Counted from the first letter of the stretch, positions 35,501 to 46,059 are shown. The stretch: 64,000 bases of DNA from Salvia splendens (GCF_004379255.2 NC_056049.1:19638063-19702062); one strand, 5' to 3'. Notes: generated by a model not told the origin, from the sequence alone. A program made the numbers and translations.

Positions 35501-38299
35501 AGCTATTAACTCTATCATAAGTCCGGACTCACTACATAGTGAGCAATGTGATTTTATGACAGGGAATTACTATTCATCCATGGAGTACTAATATCCTAGG
35601 CAGTAAAACGATAAAATCTGAAGATCCCAAGTTCATTGGCTGTTGTATTTAGCTTGTCCCACCCATAAATCAAACAGCTTTGTACTCCCTCCGCCCCTCT
35701 GTAGTAGATGCGTTTCATTTTGAGCACTCGTTTTGAAAAAATGATAATAAATAATTAAAATAGAAAAAATGTAAAATGAGAGAAAAAATAATATAGAGAA
35801 GACTCTTAACTATATTATTCTCTATTTTACTTTACTTTTTTTACACTTTAGCTATTTATTATAATTTTTTCAAAACGAGTGCTCAAAATGAAACGCCTCT
35901 ACTACAGAGGGACGGAGGGAGTATTTCTGTATAAAGCACATATCACAAAGCTTTTTTCACTAGATGGCATGTCCCTTCCCATTTCTCCTCCCCATCAAAA
36001 TTACTGTAATTAATGGCCATTTTGAGAAAGAGGTAAATTTTTTTTAATAAGTCATCACTTTATTGCTGAAGTAATCACAGATAACCGGAGAAGACAATCA
36101 GAACTTACATTCAGCTCTTCAAATGCAGTTCTAATGGTTTTCTCTTCAGCTTCTGATAAGGAACCAACTGAGATACTATCTTCCAAATTTGATATCTGCA
36201 AACTACACTGGGGAGCATATTGACCACAGTATTACATTTAGTCATTGCAACACCAAATCCATGAGTAGTCAATCAAATATAATGAACAAGTCAAACTCAC
36301 AGCAGATTCGTCTTCAGACCACTCTTTTGCTTGATTCCTGGCCGTTCTCACTCCAGCATGTTTAGCTTGCCCTGGGTTACTTACCCTATTTCTTACTGAA
36401 TTAGTTCTACTTATAGTATCACTAGTCCTCTTTGCCTCATTGCTGCTTCGAGAAATAGGAGACGTAAGACAACCCTGCTCTTTTTCACTCTGTCACAAAA
36501 GAAGACATGGCAATATGCATATCAATTAGTGCGAGGAAAACATTAGAACCTTTGGTTAGTTACGCTCCAAAACTAGGGATAATTACACCAAACATACAAA
36601 ATGTTTCACCAATGTTTCAAAGTAGTACAAAAAGTTTTAAGTTAGCACATATCATATAAAATGTTTAACTAGTGATCCACATTAGTACAATCCATCCGAA
36701 ACACTAACACCGTTACTTTTCTATTCAACTTAATCAAACATATTGCAGTCATAAATTTTTAGAGAGAACTCACTCTCACTCAATAGTCATTCCAATATAT
36801 TGAAGTCCATAATTCGTAGTTAGGCTCTCCCTCAACACTCCACCCAACTTCACCCACCTCATCTCTCCACAGCTACCACCCTCCCCCCACCTCAAGCAAA
36901 TCCTCTGTAACTCCCTCTACTGCCACAACCTCCTCCAACTCCTCCTCTCAACCCTCCCCTTCCCTTCCTACGCCCTCTCCTTGCTCTCCTTCATCCCCGT
37001 CGACCGCCCGCCACCGCGTCAGCTCACCAACAAGATCGGCAACCACCTCTCCCCGCTGAGACAATCCCCACAAGGCGCTCGTGTTTTTCAAGCGATGCAG
37101 AACAAATTCTTCTCCATTGACAGGTTCAGTTTCCACCTTCCCGTCATTGCTCAAAGCGGCGTCGAGGCTCTATCTCTCGGTGAAGGGAAGATAATGCACG
37201 GGCTGGCCGCGAAGCTTGGGTACCAATCTGACCCTTTTGTGCAAACTGTGTTGTTGAGAACGTACGCTGCTTATGGGCTAATCTCAGAGAGAAGGGGGTG
37301 GGAAGGATGAAAAGTAACGGTGTTAGAGTGATTTGAATGGAATGTACTAGTTTGGATCACTAGTTAAACCTTTTGTATGATATATGCTAAGTTAAAATTT
37401 TTTGTACTAATTTGAAACAGTGGTGAAACATTTTGTATGTACGGTGCAATTACCCCCCCCCCCCCCCCCCCCCCCACCCCCCCAAAAAAAAAAAACTACA
37501 ATGAAAGCTTTCATTAACCATCTATTTGCATTACACTTGGAATTATTGAGTGGATTATACTCACCAACCATATGTATCATTACACAAGAGTCATTCGTAT
37601 TTGGCAAAAACATGTATACATCTGGATGCACAGTGCATTCACTCCAATTAGGGTTCGCCGTTCACCAATTACCAATTAAGGTTTAGTAATGCCTAGTTAG
37701 GATTTACTAACTACGATTAGGATTTAATTAGGGCTTCATTGTTCAATAAAAATCTCAAATCCAAAGTAGTCCTCTCAAAATCAATTACAGCAACGAATAA
37801 AAATTAAAGCAACGAATAAAAACATTGAAACATGAACCTTCTAAAACTCTACCTCGTAAGCTCCGTAACGAGAAGCTGCAGAGATGGACCGCCCCCGAGT
37901 CCTCGACAAACTGCGGCCGATTCCGTTGCTGTGGCTATGACTGCGGGTAACAGAGCGCCCCCGCTGCTCACCAGAAGAATTACCACCACCATTGCCGTTT
38001 ACTAGGCTTTTTGCATCCAATTTAGATGATAATTTATTACTACTGGCAGCAATCTCACAGATCCTTCCGCTTTCGTCTTTATCTGGCGGCGAAGAAGATC
38101 GAGTCCAGAAAAGGGGGTTATCTCTGCTGTTGCAAAAATCAGTGGAAATCGAAGCATTGTGGTCGAGGGGGGCGTGGTTCTTCCGAGAAACAGGAGTGAC
38201 GCTGTGGGAACGGCGCCGAGAAGCGGCGGAGGGCGGCGGGGCTTTGGGTTCTGTGGCTGCGCCTCTCCTGGAAGTGGATTTGAAGGAGGAGGTGGCCAT
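32579..38299 (-). CDS. Plant protein of unknown function, Arg/Ser-rich N-terminus and coiled coil (527 aa)
   Basis: Seven exons join without phase conflict: 37853-38299, 36301-36489, 36109-36195, 34639-34770, 34430-34567, 33705-33935 and 32579-32938. The start is MATSSFKSTSRRGAATEPKA. The first exon is rich in Arg/Ser (RRRSHSVTPVSR, RGRSVTRSHSHS, SLSRTRGRS) and ends in YGAYE. The middle exons encode a charged helical stretch (SEERARELRADLAIEEQRGQ, then ELDRILKEMLSD and a basic RSRRGRK), and a conserved-looking RKRMSNRLTEEAMAYFDECV follows. The C-terminus carries IRSYIKNFERE and SGGLLLCGGAISCLPFAS. I recall similarly built uncharacterised plant proteins but cannot give a function. Intron 1 (36490-37852) contains a MULE, and intron 3 (34771-36108) a Stowaway-like MITE. 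A Harbinger element lies about 80 bp upstream of the start codon. Confidence 0.85.
35683..35923. mobile_element. Stowaway-like MITE with long inverted repeats (in intron 3)
   Basis: About 70 bp at each end are near-perfect inverted repeats: left tactccctccgcccctctgt, right acagagggacggagggagta. The arms continue through gtttcattttgagcactcg and its complement. TA-type target. It lies wholly inside an intron of the 527-aa gene. Confidence 0.92.
36576..37456. mobile_element. Pack-MULE-like element with about 145-bp inverted repeats (in intron 1)
   Basis: Left arm 36576-36720 and right arm 37310-37456 are inverted repeats of roughly 85% identity by eye: for example acatacaaaatgtttcacca, tttaactagtgatcca and aacaccgttactt appear in both. 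Long arms around host coding sequence fit a Pack-MULE. The right end is followed by a poly-C tract, which hides any 9-bp target duplication. The contents are a PPR gene fragment. Confidence 0.8.
36915..37290 (+). pseudogene. Captured fragment of a pentatricopeptide-repeat (PPR) gene
   Basis: One frame reads LYCHNLLQLLLSTLPFPSYA, then RVFQAMQNKFFSIDRFSF, GEGKIMHGLAAKLGYQSDPF and VQTVLLRTYAAYGLIS. These are consecutive PPR motifs of the PLS/E class (HG(L)A.KLG...DPFVQT pattern) near the N-terminus of an organelle RNA-binding protein. The full family is 500-700 aa. Here only about 125 codons lie between the MULE arms, so it is a captured piece and not a gene. Confidence 0.75.
37453..37495. repeat. 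Homopolymer tract: poly-C then poly-A
   Basis: About 30 C with one A at 37476, followed by 12 A. It abuts the right arm of the MULE. Such tracts are prone to length error in assembly. Confidence 0.95.
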
Positions 38300-38380
38300 T
38301 AATTAATTAATTAAATTTGTGGGAAATACAAATGAAGAAATGAATCTTTCAAGTGATCAGTTTTGGATTTGTTTGGTTGC

Positions 38381-40327
38381 AAGAATCTCCAATCATAGTA
38401 GAATAGTCATAGGTTAGCCACACTTCTGTCACATCATTATCACTTAAAAACTTCTACTATCACATCATCAGGATAAGCAACTGGATAAATCATAGGCTAG
38501 CCACAATAAACAAAATTATAAAAATAAATAATTAACAATTACAAAAAATACGGAATTAAATTAACGACACAGATACGGAAAAATTCAATAATAATATTAA
38601 AAATTAAAAAATACATTAATTAAAAAAAATTACATTAATTTAAAAAAAACTCATCTTCCACACACGAGCCCCCCGCCTCCGTCTCACTCCTCGCTGTCGC
38701 CGCCGTCATTGTCGCCGCCGCCGTCTGAGCCCCCTAGCTGTGCTGCGGCGGCATCCAAATCGACCCGCATACTTACGAGCATTGAGTGAAGAAAACTCTT
38801 CTCCTCGGGGTCAGTTGCCGCCTTCCAGTCAGCTAAGATCTTATACATCTGAGCCCGCGTTTATTGACGCGCGAAGAAGGTGAGCTCGGCTGTCGACTTG
38901 CCAACAGGGGGGATGCCGACTGGACCTCCTAGGACCCCTGGCGAGCCCGTTGCGCCCGCCTTTGACCAACCGGGCGAGTGCGGCGAGTAAACGCGGGAAG
39001 GGACGAGAACTCCTGAATATCCTCGGGGAGGTCGTGGGAACTGCCGCTGTAATCACTGGTATAGTTCAGTCGCTGCTTCTTCGGCCAGCCAGCATCGACA
39101 CCTGCCCGGGAACTCCATCAACACCTCATAGTAGTTCCAGTAGGTGAACTCCTTATAAAGCCCGGGCACGGGGAAGACTTTCTCCGCTATCCTCCTGCAG
39201 TCCTCGTCAGTTTGGCCACTGGTCTGCATGCGGAGGGCGTTGGTGTACAAGCCCGAAAATCGGGAGACCGCAGCCCTGATTGGGTCCCACCCCTTCCGGC
39301 ACTCCTCCCCGCTGTGTGGCCTCCCCTCCGGGCAAAATACCTTGTAGGTTGCTGATATTTTAGCCCACAAGTTGACGATCCTCTGATTGTTCGAATCGAG
39401 GGGATCATTGCAAACACTCACCCACGCCTTGGACAGCGCGACGTTCTCTGCATCAGTCCACTTCCTCCGTGCCGGGCTGTCGTCATCAGCCGGCTGCGAC
39501 GACTCGCCGACCACCCTCTTGCCCTTCCCCTTGCCCTTCTTCTTCTTTGGCGCGCCCCGACCCCGCCCTACTTCCCCCGTTTGAACGGGAGTGTCCGCAT
39601 CCCCGAGATCTATCCCCAACTCCTCTAAGGAGAAAGTATCACACCCAGTGAACTGCGTCTCCGATGGGGTCGATGTGTGCGTAGAAGCAATCAAAAAATC
39701 AAAACTGGGGCGATAGACGTTGTCCCCCCCAGCGTCCCCTGCATCCCCGGCTGCCACCCCGGCATCATCTGCATCCCGGGTGCCCACCCCGGCATCATCT
39801 GCATTCCGAGTTGCATCCCCGGTACCCCCTGCCCGCCCGGCATCGCCGTCCCGCCCTGCATCCCCTGCCATCCCGGCATACTACCCCCGGATGTCATCCT
39901 GGGCATCATCTGCTGCCAATGGTACATGTTGTAGTACCCGGCCATCGGACCCCATCCACTTCCCACGGGTACCGTTGGAGTTTGAGACCCGCTCGTCACT
40001 GGAGTAGACTCGTTGTTGTGCTCCATTTCGCGTTGTTGCTCTTGTACAAAAATTAAGATAGAGAGAAAACTCGTTAAAACAAGTGGTGCGAATGAAAATG
40101 ACGTGCAAATCGCGTATATATAGTGTTTCGAAAATTAAATAAAAAAATAAAAAATCGGTTGTCCGATCGGGGGCCTGCAATGGCGGCCAGCCGATCGCCC
40201 GAAAATCGGCGTGCGCTCACCGTTTTTCTCGCCGATTTACCGCTCGCCGGCTGCAATGGTTTGGCGAGCGGACCGACCAGCACCGGGAATCGGCTAGCCG
40301 GTCCGCTCGCCGCCATTGTGGATGCTC
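38381..40327. mobile_element. PIF/Harbinger-like element carrying ORF1, upstream of the 527-aa gene
   Basis: The right end ...gccgccattgtggatgctc (40327) is in reverse complement GAGCATCCACAATGGCGGCG, the family terminus. Left end: agaatctccaatcat at 38381 is a weak match. TGC(A) flanks both ends (38378-38381 and 40328-40331), which differs from the usual TAA/TTA, so the left border is tentative. Near the right end are GC-rich subterminal words (ccgatcg, gccgattt, gctcgccg). Only ORF1 is inside. Confidence 0.6.
38694..40026 (-). pseudogene. PIF/Harbinger ORF1 (Myb-like), frameshifted
   Basis: The start is ATG 40024-40026 (MEHNNESTPVTSGSQTPTVP). A Met/Gly/Gln/Pro-rich stretch with MPGWxPGMQ-type repeats follows. 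The frame shifts at a C tract (39724-39730) and resumes with NVYRPSFDF. The Myb-like domain is RRKWTDAENVALSKAWVSV through NLWAKISATYKVF, then FTYWNYYEVLMEFPG. A second shift occurs near 39100, and a TAG interrupts near 38934. The C-terminus reads KILADWKAATDPEEKSFLHS and ends at TGA 38694-38696. It is the DNA-binding partner of the transposase, not a host gene. Confidence 0.75.
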
Positions 40328-40878
40328 TGCAGTTCAGAAAGGGATCATTATATGATGAATAATCTAATTACTCCATGTTTTAGACATTTTGGATTTTAGG
40401 TTTGATATATGAAATGCGGTTGCTTTCATATTGCTTTCAGCGTTACATTAGAATTAAATTATAGTGTAGTAACACTCTTGATATTATAAATTTTGAAGTG
40501 AATTTTGACTTATTAATTGAAGTGAATTACTCCCGAGAATATGACTCATTCTTTGAGCGGCATGGAATTTTATGCAGGTTTATTTTGGGATAAATTAAAA
40601 ACATAAATTGGTCATCTTCAATAAGATAAGGAATTACATTTTTATATGGAATTTTATGCAGGTTTATTTTGGGATAAATTAAAAATATAAATTGGTCATC
40701 TTCAATAAGACAAGGAATTACATTTTTAGGCTTTATATTATTTGTGATGCACATTTACCATCTATATACATTTAAAGTGCACTTTTGCTGTTCAAATAAA
40801 AATATCGCATAAAGGGCATTTTTATACTCTCATTTTCTATATTTTGGATTAAAAGGCATCAAATTCTTTCTTAATATT
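40328..40878. other. Intergenic with an 84-bp tandem duplication
   Basis: No gene is present. The unit ggaattttatgcaggttta... begins at 40564 and again at 40648 and runs to about 40731, with two or three differences between copies. Confidence 0.7.
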
Positions 40879-41085
40879 CCTTCTGTTTCTTGGTAGTGGA
40901 GATGTTTTCTTTTCAGCACATGATTTAAGAAATATTTGTTAAGCGAGTTAAGTAAATAAAGAAAATGAAAATAGAATAAAGTAAGAGACAAGAAATATAG
41001 TATTAACTTTTGCTAGAAAAGGAAATGACTCTACTATTATAAAATGTAGTATCAAAATGACAAAATGACTCCACTACTACGAGAG
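40879..41085. mobile_element. Stowaway-like MITE, degraded
   Basis: The left end tccttctgtttcttggtagtgg and the right end ccactactacgagaga are diverged inverted repeats (tagtggag / ctccacta). Confidence 0.5.
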
Positions 41086-41212
41086 AATATTATACTCCCT
41101 CTGTCCACACGAAAAATAGAGCACATTTAAAAAAGGAAAGTTTTCAACTTCTCTCTTACTTTTTTCCCTTCTCTCTTACTAATAATATGGACTCCACATT
41201 CCACTAACATTA

Positions 41213-43229
41213 GAGCATGCGCAGCGGTGGCATCCGCCGCCGCTGCGCTCGCGCCGCTGGCACGGCGCTGCTCGATGTATCGAGCACGTCCGTGCCAGCG
41301 GACGCACACGTGGCGGCACGGGATTGGGCAACGGCGTAGCCGTTGCATTCAAACTTTTTTTTAAAAAAAATCGGTATTTAATTATAAATAATGCTAAAAA
41401 ATAAAAAATATATTTTCCAAATCCCAAAAATATGGCAGTTTTTTTCCCGTTTTTCTGATTTTTTTTATTTATTTTTATTTTTTTCCCAAAATCATCTATA
41501 AATACACACATTCATCACTCATTTATCACATCAATTCATCTCTCATTCATAATTCTTATACAAACTATCAACACATTCAACCTTCACTCAAAACATCAAA
41601 TGGATTTCACTCATCTCACGGCGGAAGCGGAGCGCGAAGAACAAGAATACTACGAACAACATCGTGCCGCTTACGAAGCATATGTCGCGGCGAATACCCC
41701 CGCTCATCCTCCTCAACGCACTAGATCAAATCGCCGCTACATCCATCGTGACCGGGAGGGAGCCAACGAAAGGCTCGTTGCCGACTACTTTGCCGACCAT
41801 CCGCGGTTTCCGGCAGATTACTTCAGGCACCGTTTTCGCATGTCAAAGCGCTTGTTCATGCGAATTGTCAACACATTGTCCGCACGTGTTGAATACTTTC
41901 TAACAGGTGTAGATGCAGCCGGCCGGCAAAGTATCACGGCGTTGCAGAAGTGTACGTGTGTCATCCGACAACTCGCTACTGGGCAAACGGCCGACATCTT
42001 CGACGAGTATTTGCATATCGGTGAGTCCAATGGAATCATTTGTTTAAAGAATTTTTGCGAGGGCGTTCGTTCTGCTTTTGGGAATGAATTCCTTCGGGCA
42101 CCCACCACCGATGATTGCCAACGGTTGCTTCGTCTTCACGAATCAATCCATGGCTTTCCCGGAATGCTTGGCAGCATTGACTGCATGCATTGGAGGTGGA
42201 AGAATTGTCCGACTGCTTGGAGGGGGCAACACTTAAGCGGTCACAAAGGCGGCGGCCCAACACTTATCCTTGAGGCGGTCGCCGACTATCGCCTATGGAT
42301 TTGGCATGCATATTTCGGCGTTGCCGGATCCAACAACGACTTGAACGTGCTCTATTCTTCACCACTCTTCAATGATGTGATGAATGGTGTAGCACCGGCG
42401 ATCGACTTCACCATCAATGGAAATACATACCGCATGGGTTACTATCTCGCCGATGGTATCTACCCAAGGTGGTCGACGTTCGTGAAGACGCTCCACAACC
42501 CGCACGACCCGAGAAGGGTTCTTTTTGCGCAGCGTCAAGAGTCAGCGCGGAAGGACGTCGAAAGAGCCTTCGGGGTCCTTCAAGCTCGATTCAACATTGT
42601 GAAGGCCCCGGCTCGGCTGTGGTACGTGAATAATATCGCCGACATCATGTTCACGTGTATTATATTACACAACATGATTATAGCCGACGAAGGGCCGAGG
42701 GCGGCTAGCTTCTACGACGAGGACGAAGCCGGAAGCTCAACAGCGAGGTCTCCCCCACGCCGAGGCGAGCATACGACGGTTGGCCAGAGGATCGAGACAA
42801 GACACACAATGCGCTATACTCGAATCCACAATCAACTACAAGAAGACCTAATCAACCACATGTGGGCGAAATTCAGCAATGAGTAGTGGTTTTTTTAATT
42901 TTTAGGATTTTAATTATGTAATTTTTAATTTTTAGGATTTTAATTATGTAATTTTTCATTTTTAGGATTTTAATTATGTAATTTTTCATTTTTAGGATTT
43001 TAATTATGTAATGTTTAATTTTATTTGTCATTTGTAATATTTATTGTGGTTTTTAAATGAATTTTAATATTATGGAAATGTTATTGTTTAATTGAATTTT
43101 AAATTAATTGTGTTCGTCCTTGCGGAAGAGCACAGTTGTGGGTGTTGTGCTCTTGCCAGAGAGCATGCATGAATAGTACCGCCCGGGCCCACAACCGTGC
43201 CGCTGGCAAGAGCACGGTTGTGGATGCTC
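41213..43229 (+). mobile_element. PIF/Harbinger element with an uninterrupted transposase (2017 bp)
   Basis: Ends: left GAGCATGCGCAGCGGTGGCA, right in reverse complement GAGCATCCACAACCGTGCTC. TTA flanks both sides (41210-41212 and 43230-43232). A 32-bp subterminal repeat (tttttaggattttaattatgt) occurs about four times at 42895-43020, as in the element at 14.7-16.5 kb. No ORF1 was found, so it would need that protein from another copy. Confidence 0.92.
41600..42886 (+). CDS. PIF/Harbinger DDE transposase
   Basis: This is the endonuclease that cuts and reinserts PIF/Harbinger transposons (HARBI1-like fold, DDE superfamily endonuclease). The 428-codon frame is open from ATG to TAG. Catalytic residues are in place: D194 in GSIDCMHWRWKNCP, D285 in YYLADGIYPRW and E321 in KDVERAFGVLQ. 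The N-terminal part (about 60-130) has the helix-turn-helix-like FRMSKRLFMRIVNTL and TALQKCTCVIRQLA. Family length is about 400-450 aa, so this one is full length. Upstream at 41495-41599 is an AT-rich leader with a TATA-like ctataaataca (41493). All key residues and an unbroken frame suggest recent activity, but the partner ORF1 in this window is broken in every copy. Confidence 0.93.
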   Translation: MDFTHLTAEAEREEQEYYEQHRAAYEAYVAANTPAHPPQRTRSNRRYIHRDREGANERLVADYFADHPRFPADYFRHRFRMSKRLFMRIVNTLSARVEYFLTGVDAAGRQSITALQKCTCVIRQLATGQTADIFDEYLHIGESNGIICLKNFCEGVRSAFGNEFLRAPTTDDCQRLLRLHESIHGFPGMLGSIDCMHWRWKNCPTAWRGQHLSGHKGGGPTLILEAVADYRLWIWHAYFGVAGSNNDLNVLYSSPLFNDVMNGVAPAIDFTINGNTYRMGYYLADGIYPRWSTFVKTLHNPHDPRRVLFAQRQESARKDVERAFGVLQARFNIVKAPARLWYVNNIADIMFTCIILHNMIIADEGPRAASFYDEDEAGSSTARSPPRRGEHTTVGQRIETRHTMRYTRIHNQLQEDLINHMWAKFSNE

Positions 43230-43351
43230 TTACTTCCCTCTTACTTTTTTCCCTTCTCTCTTACTTTTTTCCCTTCTCTTTTATTTGACCAATTTCACAT
43301 TAAAACCTGTGTCATTCACAATGTATCATATTTTTCGTGGACGGAGGGAGT

Positions 43352-44073
43352 CTTTGAACAATTTTTCTACCAACCCACGAAATTGAAGACGAAGTACAGA
43401 CAAGTAATTATACAAACTAATTCCTCAATTCCAATGATTTGAAAAGCAGAAATGTTAAAGAGTTCTATTACCAATCGTCATAGGCCTTTAATAAAAGAAA
43501 CTAAAACTGCCAATGGGGTAATAATCTGCTTCTTTTTAGAGAAACAACAAATCCTCTAAAACAATCAAATATAACTACGTACAAAATTTCAAACAAATCC
43601 AGGAAACATGCATTTGATTCATTTGTCATTTTCTCAAAGAGTTGACAAACCCAGATTTATTAGCTTATCATCATACTCTCAAATCATCATGCATTCAACT
43701 CAACAACTTATATAGAGGCAAAATGACTCTCAAATCATTTTCAACAACGATTGAAGAGAGATTAATTTAACAGACAAACCTGCAGAACCCTAGAATCAAA
43801 ATTAGGCAACCTCAGCTGTAAGAATATTTATATTCTTATGTGACTTATGTATCTATTGGTTTAATATTAAAGTTTAAGTTCATAATATTAAAAGTTAAAA
43901 GTGATTTTAATATAAAAGATGATATCGTAATGGACCGATTTCGATTAAAGAATTCGAATCGGGTGTATTGATAATCCTCCTCTCTTGCCTTCAATTAAAT
44001 TATAGTATAAAGTGTTTATGTGTATATATACGAAAGGTACATAATTGTGTGTATATGTACATAAAGTAATGAT
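43352..44073. other. Intergenic, no gene seen
   Basis: AT-rich spacer between the MITE and the TA-tract-associated elements. No repeat ends or domains were recognised. Confidence 0.4.
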
Positions 44074-44098
44074 AATATATAATATATATATATATATA
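44074..44098. repeat. (TA)n tract
   Basis: An imperfect TA run directly abuts the gggatgtattca terminus that begins at 44099. Confidence 0.9.
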
Positions 44099-44345
44099 GG
44101 GATGTATTCAGATCCTTTTTCTATCTTTTGTTCTATTGTTTTTTTAATCTCAACCCCACGATTTTGTCATCCGACGGTTAGATTGATGCCACATGTAATT
44201 TAATAATGCAGATTTTCAGTTGAATAATGCACACCAACTAATAATGCACCATTATAGTGTAACAATGCACATTTTTATTCTAATAATGTACACCGACCAA
44301 TAATGCAGATTTTTCGTTAAATAATGCAGATCATCACAACCATCC
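44099..44345 (-). mobile_element. End of a TA-associated element (TGCATTAT family), reverse orientation
   Basis: The terminus gggatgtattcagatcct and the adjoining ccccacgattttgtcatc, gacggttagattgatgcca are the reverse complement of 50960-51071, and the terminus also matches 57740-57784. Inside are repeated ataatgca words. It is interrupted at about 44345 by a SINE-like sequence. Confidence 0.65.
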
Positions 44346-44630
44346 AACCCTCGTGGCTCGTGAACTAGCCTCCCTCCAGCCGGATTCGGTCTCGTGAACT
44401 AGCCTTGGTCAGGCTCGTAGACCAGCCACCCTCCGACGGGTTCTGCCCGTAGACCACCGCTGTCCCGGACGGGTCAAGGCTCATCAGCTTGCCAAGCCCC
44501 AAGGCAACAAGCCTTGTAAAGGCCCACCGGGGAAATTAATCCCAGGTTGCACCATCCAGGATTCGAACTCAAGACCTCCTGGATGGGCAGTATCCTTGCC
44601 TCCATTCTCAACCAGTTGAGCTAGGAGTCA
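44345..44630 (-). mobile_element. tRNA-derived SINE
   Basis: On the minus strand the head reads gactcctagctcaactggtt (A-box-like, about 44628-44606), and a B box ggtcttgagttcgaatcctg follows about 30 bp later. These are the two internal RNA polymerase III promoter boxes of a tRNA. The body continues GC-rich (gggattaatttccccggtgg) for about 200 bp. The 3' border near 44345 is approximate, and no target duplication was found. Confidence 0.75.
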
Positions 44631-44781
44631 TGGATAAGATATAACTAATCTTAAGTGTATAACTAGAGAACAAATCTCAGCCACACATCTTAATGGAACA
44701 AATATTATTTATTTTAATAATACAAAATAGGCCAAGGGTATTTTTGGAAATTACATTATCAAATTTAAATCAAATTATGCA

Positions 44782-44883
44782 GCCAAGTGCGACAAGGCCA
44801 AGGCCGCCAGCTCCTCCGCCGACCTCCTCGGCGCCGCCTCCGAGTACGGCAAGCTCGACTCCGCCCAGCTATTTTCTGTGGTG
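44782..44883 (+). pseudogene. Captured fragment of a nodulin-related/NRP1-like gene
   Basis: The frame reads AKCDKAKAASSSADLLGAAS then EYGKLDSAQLF. This matches the repeat region of plant nodulin-related protein 1-type proteins (K.AGA..DLL.AA..YGKLD pattern). Its high GC contrasts with the AT-rich element around it. It is about 34 codons, only part of a gene of about 150-200 codons. Confidence 0.6.
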
Positions 44884-44911
44884 ATCGTGGATCCGATTGA
44901 TTGATAATTTC

Positions 44912-45157
44912 TTAGGAGGAAAGAGCTCTAACCGACGTATCGATCAGCTGATCAACGGCGCGGCAGATATTGATTCCGGCTAGATCTCTCTCGTTTTCCA
45001 ACAGCCCGGAGATGTACTCCGCGGCGTCCGATGCCTGAGAATCGAAGTTGGATGAGTATTCCAGCGAGAAATATCCTCCACTAGAGGAGATAATACTACT
45101 GGAGGCCTCGCCGCAGAGGAGGTCGGAGAAGCATTCTGAGCACGACGACAGTGACAT
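44912..45157 (-). pseudogene. Captured 5' fragment of a D-type cyclin gene
   Basis: The start MSLSSCSECFSDLLCGEASS and the following EYISGLLENERDLAG match the N-terminus of plant CYCD proteins (SDLLCGED ... I.GL(I/L)E.ER pattern), which lies upstream of the cyclin box. A GA-rich leader resembling a CYCD 5' UTR extends to about 45350. The frame stops at 44912 with no cyclin box, so it is exon 1 only. Confidence 0.65.
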
Positions 45158-45395
45158 GGCGAAATCGAGCGCCGAAGATGACTCGTCATTCTCTTCTAAT
45201 CATATTTTGTAGAAATTGAGCTTTGTATCGCCGGATTGGACGGTTTATCCGCCGGAAAACGTGAGTGAGAGAGAGGATAGGTGAGTGAAGAAGAGAGAGT
45301 GAGAGATGGAAAGACTGTAGGTTTTGGTCAGTGGAAACTTGAGATTCACTAAACATGTGATGCTTTCAATATTTAAATAGCTAAAAATTAACAAT

Positions 45396-46059
45396 CACTC
45401 TTATTCTGATTTTACTTCACTCTTGTTTACAAAACACATCACTCTTATTCTGATTTTACTTCACTATTGTTTACAAAACACATCACTCTTATTCTGGTTT
45501 TACTTCACTCTTGTTTACAAAACACATCACTCTTTTACTTCACTCTTGTTTACAAAACACATCACTCTTTTACTTCACTTTTGTTTACAAAACACATCAG
45601 TCTTATTCTGATCTTACTTCACTCTTATTTACAAAACACATCACTCTTATTCCGATTTTACTTCACTCTTGTTTACAAAACACATTACTCTTATTCTGAT
45701 TTTACTTCACTCTTGTTTACAAAACACATCAGTCTTATTCTGATTTTACTTCACTCTCGTTTACAAAACACATCACTCTTATTATGATTTTACTTCACTC
45801 TTGTTTACAAAACACATCACTCTTATTCTGATTTTACTTCACTCTTGTTTACAAAACACATCACTCTTTTACTTCACTCTTGTTTACAAAACACATTACT
45901 CTTATTCTGATTTTACTTCACTCTTGTTTACAAAACACATCACTCTTATTCTGATTTTACTTCACTCTTGTTTACAAAACACATCACTCTTATTCTGATT
46001 TTACTTCACTCTTGTTTACAAAATACATCACTCTTATTATGATTTTACTTCATTCTTGT
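45396..46059. repeat. Minisatellite, 44-bp unit, about 15 copies
   Basis: The unit is cactcttattctgatttta + cttcactcttgtttacaaaa + cacat. Some units lack the middle 14 bp (cactcttttacttcac...). The repeat lies inside the Pack-MULE-like element. It is open in several frames, but the ORFs reflect the repeat and are not genes. Confidence 0.95.

Larger units (their letters stand above)
41093..43351. mobile_element. Stowaway-like MITE split by a Harbinger insertion
   Basis: The left arm begins tactccctctgtccacacga at 41093; the matching right arm ends tcgtggacggagggagt at 43351. The two halves (41093-41212 and 43230-43351) share the usual inner words (ctctctta, tttttcccttctctctta, ccacattcca). 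The Harbinger element at 41213-43229 lies between them, so the MITE was there first. Confidence 0.82.

Noticed and set aside
39677..40056. Plus-strand Pro/Cys-rich ORFs that look like secreted peptides
   Set aside because: Antisense of the MPGW/GMQ-rich part of ORF1; composition comes from that repeat.
45423..45998. Several overlapping plus-strand ORFs rich in FTSLLFTKH
   Set aside because: They are the 44-bp minisatellite read in three frames; no protein is implied.
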